Source: JALOAD01 sp023228995 [NCBI: Candidatus Muiribacterium halophilum] (GTDB lineage: Bacteria > Muiribacteriota > Muiribacteriia > Muiribacteriales). Taken from it: a stretch of 23,267 nt of DNA. Both the position numbers and the translations under genes were made by a program. Under the pieces are notes generated by a model. That model was not told the origin of the DNA. It made no database searches and worked only from the letters and a program-made list of their open reading frames with translations. The stretch is taken from contig JALOAD010000051.1 in assembly GCA_023228995.1 (NCBI GenBank), positions 1 through 23,267 of the forward strand. The letters run 5' to 3'. Of the stretch, positions 16,202-22,801 are shown piece by piece. Every line of letters begins with the position of its first letter. Within the stretch, counting starts at the first letter, position 1.

Positions 16202-16528
16202 TTATTTTGTGTTATTTTCTTTATATAATTTGTTTAATTTTACTTCTCTAAAAATACTTTTTAAGTTTACATCAATACTTACATTACTATTATAGTATAA
16301 GCTAAGAGTATAATTTTTAAGATCATATTCAATGATAATAAATGGAATTATTTCTTTTATAAAATCAATTAATTCTTCATTGCTAATATAATTTTGATTA
16401 TTAATAATTTTAGAAATAATAAAATCCATATAAAATTCCATAGTTTCTTTTATTTTATTAATATATTCTATTTTATTAGTATTTCCATAATATGTACTAT
16501 CATATTTTATTTCATACATTTTATTCAT
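16202..16528 (-). CDS. Unknown small protein between grpE and dnaJ (108 aa)
   Basis: Not recognised. It is rich in Ile, Asn, Tyr and Lys, with a helical middle (INKIKETMEFYMDFIISKI) and a beta-like stretch (YTLSLYYNSNVSIDVNL). There is no signal peptide. It is coupled to the upstream gene by an ATGA overlap (16525-16528) and lies 3 bp before dnaJ. A second in-frame ATG three codons in is possible. The position suggests a chaperone-accessory role, which is inference from context only. Confidence 0.7.
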   Translation of the reverse strand: MNKMYEIKYDSTYYGNTNKIEYINKIKETMEFYMDFIISKIINNQNYISNEELIDFIKEIIPFIIIEYDLKNYTLSLYYNSNVSIDVNLKSIFREVKLNKLYKENNTK

Positions 16529-16899
16529 AATAATTTTTTTAATTGTTCATTTCTTTTATCATTAATTAATATTTGTTTTAATCTTTGATCTATTATATTT
16601 TCATCCATATTAGATATAGTATTAATTAAATTATTAATATAGTTGTTATTCAATAGTTGAATATCTTTATTTGATGTTTTTCTTATATCATGAATTACAC
16701 AATTGACATAATCTTCTTTAGTGAACATAAAAGTAAATAAAGTAATTTTTAGTTTATCACCATCAAAATTAGGAGTATTTATATAGATTTTGTCATATAA
16801 ATCCTTTATTAATTTTGATATTGTGTTTTTATCTAATAATTTTTTTAATTTTTTATTATTTAATACAAAATCTGATAAATCTAAAAATTCTTTATTCAT
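16525..16899 (-). CDS. Unknown small helical protein downstream of grpE (124 aa)
   Basis: Not recognised. It is predicted to be mostly helical and Lys/Asn/Leu-rich (DLSDFVLNNKKLKKLLDKNT; INNLINTISNMDENIIDQRL), with no Cys motif and no membrane segment. The start overlaps the grpE stop by 1 bp (TAATG), and the end overlaps the next start by 4 bp, so translation is coupled through the block. The N-terminus MNKEFLDLSDF is similar in style to neighbouring starts but is not a clear leader. Confidence 0.7.
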   Translation of the reverse strand: MNKEFLDLSDFVLNNKKLKKLLDKNTISKLIKDLYDKIYINTPNFDGDKLKITLFTFMFTKEDYVNCVIHDIRKTSNKDIQLLNNNYINNLINTISNMDENIIDQRLKQILINDKRNEQLKKLL

Positions 16900-17300
16900 T
16901 ATTTATTTAATATAATTTTAGCATGTTTAATAACTTTATCATTTAAGGTATATCCTTTAGATAAAACTATTATTTTATTATCTTCGGTTTCTGATACAGA
17001 TATAACATCATGTAGATTTTCATCATATGTGTCAGTTTGGATTGATTTTATTCCATTATTTAATAGGAAATCCTCTAACTTCTTATATATTAATAACATA
17101 CCTTCATCTTGTATATTATTCAAGGCTATTGAAATATCATTATCAATTTCTAAAATTGTAGATAGCATTTCAATTTTGGTATTATTTCTAATTTCTTCTT
17201 TTTCTTTATTAGTTCTTTTCTTATAATTTTCAAAATCTGCTGCTAATCTTATATATTTCTCATTTGCCTCTTTCAATTGTGCTTCAAATTCTTCATTCAT
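16899..17300 (-). CDS. grpE: GrpE nucleotide-exchange factor, minimal form (133 aa)
   Basis: Releases ADP from DnaK. The hallmark EKYIRLAADFENYKKR is at residues 14-29. The beta-domain hallmarks YDENLHDVIS and KGYTLNDKVIKHAKIIL are near the C-terminus. Cellular GrpE is usually 180-200 aa with a long N-terminal coiled-coil stalk; here that stalk is reduced to almost nothing before the hallmark, so the protein is a trimmed version. It starts 5 bp after the upstream 161-aa gene and overlaps the next gene by 1 bp. Confidence 0.92.
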   Translation of the reverse strand: MNEEFEAQLKEANEKYIRLAADFENYKKRTNKEKEEIRNNTKIEMLSTILEIDNDISIALNNIQDEGMLLIYKKLEDFLLNNGIKSIQTDTYDENLHDVISVSETEDNKIIVLSKGYTLNDKVIKHAKIILNK

Positions 17301-17305
17301 AATTT

Positions 17306-17791
17306 TTAATATTGAAATTTTAATAATTTTTTTACTTGATTAGTTGAATAAAAATCAAAAATATTATTTTTATCTTCTATTGTAATGATTTCTAATTTAT
17401 CTATATCAAATTTGATTTTATCTATATAATTTCTAAGTTCATTTATAGCCTTTTCCCATGTTATATTAGATTCCCAATAAATTGGAAATTTATCATTAAA
17501 TTTATCAATTGCTGAATCTAAAATTCTCTTTTTTATGACTATTTGATCCAATTCTCTAACACTTTTATTGGTTAATAAATCCATTACATAAGTATTGAAC
17601 TTATATACTAAATTATCAGTTTCTATGACTTTTAAGAGTCCCATTACAAGTGCATCATTTTCTGATATTTCAAATTCTTTATTTTCCAATAATTTTTTTT
17701 CAGCTTCTTTTTCAGACCCTACTATATAATATACATATGTGTCCCATAAACAACGTTTTATTATATCCTCTGGTGTTATTAGTATTTTCAT
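17306..17791 (-). CDS. Unknown protein upstream of grpE (161 aa)
   Basis: Function not recognised. It starts MKILITPEDIIKRCLWDTY and is largely helical and acidic, with an aromatic core (VYYIVGSEKEAEKK) and a C-terminal region rich in Asp/Ile/Lys. No nucleotide-binding or metal motif is visible. A 5-bp gap to grpE implies co-transcription. It is separated from the methylase by 47 bp of A+T-rich DNA with no clear promoter. Confidence 0.75.
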   Translation of the reverse strand: MKILITPEDIIKRCLWDTYVYYIVGSEKEAEKKLLENKEFEISENDALVMGLLKVIETDNLVYKFNTYVMDLLTNKSVRELDQIVIKKRILDSAIDKFNDKFPIYWESNITWEKAINELRNYIDKIKFDIDKLEIITIEDKNNIFDFYSTNQVKKLLKFQY

Positions 17792-17838
17792 TTAGTTTAT
17801 TTGTTTTTTTGTTTTTATATAAAAATAGAAGAAAAAGT

Positions 17839-18636
17839 TTAGTAATTAAACCATAGTGATTCTATTTTGGTTTTTGGTTCTCTTTTAGTATTTTGTGTAT
17901 TAATTTCCATATCAATACGAGTAAAACCATTTCTTTCAAGTAATTCATAAGCATCACATTTATAACCACTTACTAAAACCTTAGCATTTTTTAATGATAT
18001 TAATAAATTTAGATATTCATATTGTTGCTCATTTGACATATCATGTTTATATCTAGCTTCTGTTCGTGTGTCATGAAAATAAGGTGAATCTAAATACATA
18101 AATGTATCAGGTTTATCCCATTTTTCAATTAATTTTAATGCATCTGTATTATGTATTATAACTTTACTTAATCTATCATGTATATCATATAATCCATCTA
18201 TTGTGGATAAATAATCGGATACTGATTTTGACATATTTCTACGAATAGAGGGTGATGATGAAAATCCACCAATTCCATTATATGAAGTACGATTAACATA
18301 GAAATATTTATAAGCTCTATCTACTATATCCATATCATTATTTTTCAAATCTATCATATATTCTTTCCTAATATCTTCCATATATAATGTTTTATCACAT
18401 TTTTCCTTAAAAATGTTAAATAATTCAGGATCAATTAATACCTTAAATATTGAATATATATTTTTATCTAAATCATTTATTACTTCAATTGGAGATTTAT
18501 CTTTATGAAATAATAAAGCAGCACTACCACAAAAAGGTTCAACATAATTCATAGATTGATAATCGTTAGGAAAATACTCAATTATTTTTTTAGCCATACC
18601 ATTTTTACCCCCATAATATTTAATTATTGATTTCAT
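17839..18636 (-). CDS. D12-class adenine-N6 DNA methyltransferase, Dam-like (265 aa)
   Basis: Transfers a methyl group from SAM to adenine N6 in DNA. The N-terminal KYYGGK is at residues 6-11. Motif I (YVEPFCGSAAL) is at 31-41. The catalytic motif IV is at 183-186 and reads DSPY instead of the usual DPPY. A KHDM element follows, then VSGYKCDAY. The length is typical for the D12/Dam family (about 260-280 aa). There is no cognate restriction gene nearby, so it is an orphan methylase, likely protecting phage DNA or marking it for regulation. The recognition site cannot be read from sequence; GATC is common in this class. It is first gene of the minus-strand block and divergent from the ligase operon. 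Confidence 0.9.
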   Translation of the reverse strand: MKSIIKYYGGKNGMAKKIIEYFPNDYQSMNYVEPFCGSAALLFHKDKSPIEVINDLDKNIYSIFKVLIDPELFNIFKEKCDKTLYMEDIRKEYMIDLKNNDMDIVDRAYKYFYVNRTSYNGIGGFSSSPSIRRNMSKSVSDYLSTIDGLYDIHDRLSKVIIHNTDALKLIEKWDKPDTFMYLDSPYFHDTRTEARYKHDMSNEQQYEYLNLLISLKNAKVLVSGYKCDAYELLERNGFTRIDMEINTQNTKREPKTKIESLWFNY

Positions 18637-18679
18637 TTTTTATTTTTATAGTGTGTAATTGAATAAAGTTTGATATATT

Positions 18680-18711
18680 TTTGGTAGTTTATATTATATG
18701 TTGTATATTTG
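18680..18711 (+). promoter_or_regulatory. Bacteroidota-type promoter for the ligase operon
   Basis: TTTG at 18680-18683, a 20-nt spacer, then TATATTTG at 18704-18711. This matches the Bacteroidota primary-sigma pattern (-33 TTTG, -7 TAnnTTTG, spacer 19-21). The start of transcription is expected near 18718, just upstream of the ATG at 18732, which also rules out a longer reading frame starting at 18681. Confidence 0.75.
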
Positions 18712-18731
18712 CAAAATCTAATTCAAGGAAT

Positions 18732-18944
18732 ATGGAAATTGATGAAAAAATTAAATTAAATAAACTAATAAGGAAATATGAAGGTAATAATTCTTTCATT
18801 TTATCTTTACAAAAACAACTCAAATCAAATAAATATTTAACTAAAGTTGAATATAAAAACAAAAATATTAAAATTTTAACAGATAAACAATATCTAGTAG
18901 CAGAAGAAATAATAAAAAATGAAAATATCAATACCAAATTATGA
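18732..18944 (+). CDS. Unknown small protein ahead of RNA ligase (70 aa)
   Basis: Not recognised as a named family. The frame is open from 18681, but that start would lie inside the promoter. The ATG at 18732 follows a rare Shine-Dalgarno-like AAGGAA. The protein is basic; the segment SFILSLQKQLKSNKYLT, then LTDKQYLVAEEII, resembles a short helical module (hhSLk.Ql..hLTekQ) I have seen in assorted phage proteins, so it may be a small nucleic-acid or protein interaction module. It overlaps the ligase start by 26 bp in another frame, so the two are co-expressed. Confidence 0.65.
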   Translation: MEIDEKIKLNKLIRKYEGNNSFILSLQKQLKSNKYLTKVEYKNKNIKILTDKQYLVAEEIIKNENINTKL

Positions 18945-20175
18945 TGATTGTATAAACTTATGTAATTTACCTAATTCACCTTTTTATATGTTGGAATATA
19001 TTGTAGATGATATTAAGATACATATGTTTAATTATAGATTGGCAATGTATAGTGATTTTTTAATACCATATGCTAAGGAAATGAGAGGTATATGTTTTAC
19101 TTTTAATCCAGATGGCACTACTAATCGCTTTTTATTATTAACTAAGTTTTTTAATATAAATGAAACTGCTGAATCTCAATATGATTTAATAAAGAATTAT
19201 AAATTAAAATATACCAATAATAAGGAAGATGGCTCAATTGTATCTTATATTAAATTACATAATGGTAGAGTTATCGCGAGAAGTAAAATGAGTTTGACAA
19301 ATGATCAATGTAATAATACAAATAAAATATATCATACTAATGAGGATATAAGAAATTTTGTAGATTATTGTCTGAATAATGATATAATACCAATCTTTGA
19401 ATATTGCTCTCCATTCAATAGAATAGTTGTGAAATATGATAAAGAAGAATTAATATTAATTAGATTAAGATGTAATAAAACAGGTAAGTATTTTGATTTG
19501 GAAGATTTTTCTGAACAAATTGGAAATATTAAGATAGCTGAGAAATTCATGTTTAATAGTTTAGATAATATCATTGAATATACAAAAGATCTTGTTGAAA
19601 AAGAAGGTTTTGTTATCACAATGGAAGATCATTATAATAATACTTTTTTTGTTAAACAAAAGAGTGATTGGTATAGAAATAATCACCATTTATTAACAGA
19701 GGATATATATCATGAAAATGTAATTATTAATATGATCTTAGAAGATAATATAGATGATTTACTATCTCAATTAAGTGAACATAAAGATATATTGATAAAT
19801 ATTAATAAAATTGTTCAGGTAGTTAGAAATGAAATTAATGAAAGGATGCAAAATATTGAAAAAGCATATAATGATTATTTAAATATGAATATCAATATCA
19901 AAGAATATTCACTTAATCACCGAAGTGGGAATAAATATTTTCATCAAGTAATTAATCTAATTAAATATAATACTATCAATAAGCTAACAAAGGAAGAAAT
20001 TGAAGAAATGGGAGTTGAAAAGTATGAAAAATATCTAAATATTAATAGTACTTTTGAAGTAGTTAAACGTTTAATTAGAAATGAAACTAAACAATTAACA
20101 ATGGCACGTAAGTGGTTATCTGAAAAAGATCCTACTTTGTGTATAAAATATACAGATGTTTCAGGAAATATCTGA
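18919..20175 (+). CDS. RNA ligase 1, T4 RnlA type (418 aa)
   Basis: ATP-dependent RNA ligase that rejoins broken RNA, in T4 the tRNA cut by a host anticodon nuclease. The nucleotidyltransferase motif I is KEDGS with the adenylated Lys at residue 102 (K99 in T4). RGICF is at 56-60. Motif III-like (PIFEYCSPFNRIVV) and motif IV (EGFVI) follow, then motif V-like VKQKSDWY. The C-terminal ~150 residues are helical, as in Rnl1. The length slightly exceeds that of T4 (374 aa). No polynucleotide kinase-phosphatase gene, the usual partner, is visible in the window. The stop codon lies inside the terminator stem. Confidence 0.9.
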   Translation: MKISIPNYDDCINLCNLPNSPFYMLEYIVDDIKIHMFNYRLAMYSDFLIPYAKEMRGICFTFNPDGTTNRFLLLTKFFNINETAESQYDLIKNYKLKYTNNKEDGSIVSYIKLHNGRVIARSKMSLTNDQCNNTNKIYHTNEDIRNFVDYCLNNDIIPIFEYCSPFNRIVVKYDKEELILIRLRCNKTGKYFDLEDFSEQIGNIKIAEKFMFNSLDNIIEYTKDLVEKEGFVITMEDHYNNTFFVKQKSDWYRNNHHLLTEDIYHENVIINMILEDNIDDLLSQLSEHKDILININKIVQVVRNEINERMQNIEKAYNDYLNMNINIKEYSLNHRSGNKYFHQVINLIKYNTINKLTKEEIEEMGVEKYEKYLNINSTFEVVKRLIRNETKQLTMARKWLSEKDPTLCIKYTDVSGNI

Positions 20176-20192
20176 CAAAATGTCAGATATTT
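20166..20192 (+). terminator. Intrinsic terminator after RNA ligase
   Basis: 12-bp perfect stem (AAATATCTGACA / TGTCAGATATTT) with an AAA loop, then TTATTT. The TGA stop of the ligase gene at 20173-20175 is part of the left arm. Confidence 0.85.
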
Positions 20193-20195
20193 TTA

Positions 20196-20213
20196 TTTGG
20201 CACAACAATTGAT
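20196..20213 (+). promoter_or_regulatory. Possible sigma-54-like element upstream of dnaK
   Basis: TTTGGCAC, then AACAA, then TTGAT. This matches the -24/-12 pattern TGGCAC-N5-TTGCW except that the C of the -12 GC is A. It lies 35 bp upstream of the dnaK start, so the position is plausible. No enhancer-binding site is evident. An alternative reading, TTTG as a -33 box, lacks a TAnnTTTG at the right distance. Confidence 0.35.
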
Positions 20214-20248
20214 TAATATATTATAAAAATAAAAATAATTAAATAAAT

Positions 20249-22111
20249 ATGAAAAATAGCAAAATTGTAGGAATTGACCTTGGATCATACAATTCAACAG
20301 TGTCAGTTTATGAGGGAACTGAAATTAAAATAATCCCTAACTCAGAAGGTGGTTTAAGTACACCCTCTTATGTAGCTTTTACTAAAGATGGATCAATTAA
20401 AATAGGGGAACCAGCTAAAAGACAAGCCACAGTAAACCCAGAGAAAACAATCTTTAATATCAAACGACTGATGGGTAAAACTTATGAACAAGTTAAACAT
20501 TTGAAAAGACCATATAAGATTGTAGACTCAAATGGTAGAGCAGCAGTGCAAATTGATGATAAAGTATATACACCGGAAGAAATATCAGCTATGGTTATTC
20601 AAAAAATGAAAAAGACTGCTGAAGATTTCTTAGGAGAAGAAGTAACAAGAGCAATTATTACAGTGCCCGCTCACTTTAATAGTGAAGAAAGACAAGCTAC
20701 TAAATTAGCAGGAGAAATTGCTGGTCTAACAGTTGAACGAATTATAGCTGAACCAACTGCAGCTGTATTAAATGTAGATTCTAAATCTGAAAAGAAATAT
20801 GCAGTTTATGACTTTGGTGGTGTTACTATGGATTTATCTATAGTTGATGTAGCAGATGGGGTTTTTGAAATCTTAGCAACTGATGGAGATATTGATTTAG
20901 GTGGTTCATTAATAGATGAACGTATAGTAAATTGGATTGCAGAAGAATTCATTAAGACCGAAGGTATGGATTTAAGAAAAGATCCAATGGCACATCAAAG
21001 ATTATTTGAAGCTGCTGAAAAAGCAAAAATTGAATTATCTAGTTCTTCAAGTACAGATATTAATCTACCTTATATCACTGCAATTGATGGTGTTCCTAAA
21101 CATTTAGTTACTAATTTAACCAAATCTAATTTTGAAAAATTGGTAGATGATATTATTGAAAGAACTATTGATAAGGCAAAATCGGCACTTAAATCTTCAA
21201 AATTAAAAATATCTGATATTGATGAGGTATTGTTAGTGGGTGGTTCTTCAAGAATTCCATTGGTCCAAGAAAAATTAGAAAAACTATTTAATAAAAAACC
21301 ATCAAAATCATTAAATCCTGACACTTGTGTATCTTCTGGTGCTACTGTACAAGGTGGTGTTTTAAGTGGTGTAAATAGTGATATATTATTATTAGATGTT
21401 ATTCCATTATCTTTGGGAATTGAAACAATGGGTGGGGTATCAACTGTATTGATTGAAGCAAATACTACAATACCTACTAAAAAAAGTAATACATTCTCAA
21501 CAGCTGCTGATAATCAACCATCTGTGGAAATACATGTATTACAAGGTGAAAGACCAATGGCTAAGGATAATAAATCTTTAGGTAGATTTCACTTAGATGG
21601 AATTGAACCACAACCAAGAGGGGTGCCTAAAATATTTGTTGAATTCAATGTGGATAGCAATGGTATTATATCAGTAACTGCAAAAGATGAAGCTTCTGGT
21701 AAAGAAAATCATATTCGTATAGAAAATGATACTCAGTTGAGTAAAGAAGAAATTGAAAGAATGAAGAAAGAGGCTGAAGCAAATGCAGAAAATGATAAAA
21801 AGGAAAGGGAGAAGATTGATAAAATCAATGCTGCTGATAGTATGATTTTCCAAACTGAAAAACAAATTAAAGAATTTGATGAAAAATTAACAGAGGAAGA
21901 TAAAACTAAATTAAAGGAAGATTTAGAAGTACTTAAAACTGCACATTCTGAAAAAGATGTTGATAAAATTGATAAAGCAATCAACAAGTTAAATGAAACT
22001 TGGCAACCTATTGCTACAAGAATGTATCAAGAAACACCACCACCTGAAACCAACACCCAGAATACAGATAATTCTGATAATGTGGAGGATGTGTCATATA
22101 CAGAAGAATAA
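20249..22111 (+). CDS. dnaK: DnaK (Hsp70) molecular chaperone (620 aa)
   Basis: ATP-driven folding chaperone and centre of the chaperone set with the dnaJ and grpE encoded here. The nucleotide-binding domain occupies residues 1 to about 370: GIDLGSYNS at 8-16, [15 protein letters not shown] at 188-195, and [12 protein letters not shown]. The linker is [14 protein letters not shown]. The substrate-binding domain includes [33 protein letters not shown] helical lid follows, with an acidic tail (VEDVSYTEE). The full length is typical of bacterial DnaK. Two normally invariant phosphate-binding elements differ: GTTNS is GSYNS, and the third Gly of LGGGTFD is Val, while the catalytic Thr is kept. 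It is transcribed alone between two terminators, away from its co-chaperones on the other strand. Confidence 0.96.
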   Translation: MKNSKIVGIDLGSYNSTVSVYEGTEIKIIPNSEGGLSTPSYVAFTKDGSIKIGEPAKRQATVNPEKTIFNIKRLMGKTYEQVKHLKRPYKIVDSNGRAAVQIDDKVYTPEEISAMVIQKMKKTAEDFLGEEVTRAIITVPAHFNSEERQATKLAGEIAGLTVERIIAEPTAAVLNVDSKSEKKYAVYDFGGVTMDLSIVDVADGVFEILATDGDIDLGGSLIDERIVNWIAEEFIKTEGMDLRKDPMAHQRLFEAAEKAKIELSSSSSTDINLPYITAIDGVPKHLVTNLTKSNFEKLVDDIIERTIDKAKSALKSSKLKISDIDEVLLVGGSSRIPLVQEKLEKLFNKKPSKSLNPDTCVSSGATVQGGVLSGVNSDILLLDVIPLSLGIETMGGVSTVLIEANTTIPTKKSNTFSTAADNQPSVEIHVLQGERPMAKDNKSLGRFHLDGIEPQPRGVPKIFVEFNVDSNGIISVTAKDEASGKENHIRIENDTQLSKEEIERMKKEAEANAENDKKEREKIDKINAADSMIFQTEKQIKEFDEKLTEEDKTKLKEDLEVLKTAHSEKDVDKIDKAINKLNETWQPIATRMYQETPPPETNTQNTDNSDNVEDVSYTEE

Positions 22112-22114
22112 ATT

Positions 22115-22144
22115 AAAAAGCTGGATTATTTAATCCAGCTTTTT
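22115..22144 (+). terminator. Intrinsic terminator after dnaK
   Basis: About 13-14 bp perfect stem (AAAAAGCTGGATTA and its complement) with a tiny loop, whose right arm ends in TTTTT before ATATATT. It separates dnaK from the second LRR array. Confidence 0.85.
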
Positions 22145-22167
22145 ATATATTAAATAATGTTAAATAT

Positions 22168-22198
22168 TTTGATTATAAGAAAATATGTATTATCTTTG
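22168..22198 (+). promoter_or_regulatory. Bacteroidota-type promoter for the second LRR array
   Basis: TTTG at 22168-22171, a 19-nt spacer, then TATCTTTG at 22191-22198, matching -33 TTTG and -7 TAnnTTTG. The start of transcription would be near 22205, giving a leader of only about 12 nt before the ATG at 22217. It directly follows the dnaK terminator, so the array has its own promoter. Confidence 0.75.
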
Positions 22199-22216
22199 CA
22201 CATATAAATATATTTT

Positions 22217-22801
22217 ATGAAGAAACAAGATATTGATAGGATATGTAAAGAATATAATATAATTAATTATATTATTAATGAAGATGATTCTATTGATGTA
22301 GAAGGTGATGTTGACTTAAGTGGAAAAAAATTAAAAACATTACCTTTGAAATTTAGAAATGTTAGTGGGAATTTTGATTGTAGTAATAATAAATTAGTAA
22401 GCTTAGAGGGAGCACCAGAAAGAGTTTTTGGTAATTTTAATTGTAGTAATAATAAATTAACTAATTTACAATTTATTCCAAAAACCTATTATAGTTCATG
22501 TGTAAATATAAGTACAAATATGATTAGAAATTTAGAATATTTACATAGTAGTTATAAAAAATTAATTTTTTATAATACACCTATTTATATTTTATTAACC
22601 CAACTCATTAATTATAACATTTTCATCAATATTATTAATAAAAATGATCGTGAATTAATTAGAGAATTTGTAGATAGAGAAATTATCCAACAAGATAAAT
22701 TATTAGTGAATAGATTAGTAGAATTCTTATATGATATAGATAAACCAAAAACCAAAGAAGAACTCATTGAATTATTAAAAGATGAATATGAAATACGATG
22801 A
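22217..22801 (+). CDS. Divergent leaderless LRR cassette protein (194 aa)
   Basis: First gene of the second array. It aligns with the other LRR proteins from residue ~5 (DIDRICKEYNIINYIINEDDSIDV), but the MKYIRTFNES-type leader is missing: an in-frame TAA lies just upstream and the gene begins MKKQDIDRIC. It has only about one clear repeat (KLVSLEGAPERVFGNFNCSNN) followed by degenerate ones (LTNLQFIPKTYYSS, IRNLEYLHSSYKKL). The C-terminal domain is well kept (REIIQQDKLLVNRLVEF, LYDIDKPKTKEELIELL). It ends in the standard ATGA junction. It may be a founder copy or one specialised not to carry the leader. Confidence 0.85.
   Translation: MKKQDIDRICKEYNIINYIINEDDSIDVEGDVDLSGKKLKTLPLKFRNVSGNFDCSNNKLVSLEGAPERVFGNFNCSNNKLTNLQFIPKTYYSSCVNISTNMIRNLEYLHSSYKKLIFYNTPIYILLTQLINYNIFINIINKNDRELIREFVDREIIQQDKLLVNRLVEFLYDIDKPKTKEELIELLKDEYEIR

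Noticed and set aside
18681-18731. N-terminal extension of the 70-aa protein
   Set aside because: It overlaps the -33/-7 promoter and has no ATG; the ATG at 18732 with AAGGAA upstream is better.
22203-22210. TATAAATA resembling a T4 late promoter
   Set aside because: It is only 7 bp from the ATG, overlaps the leader of a better promoter, and such strings are expected by chance in this A+T-rich DNA.
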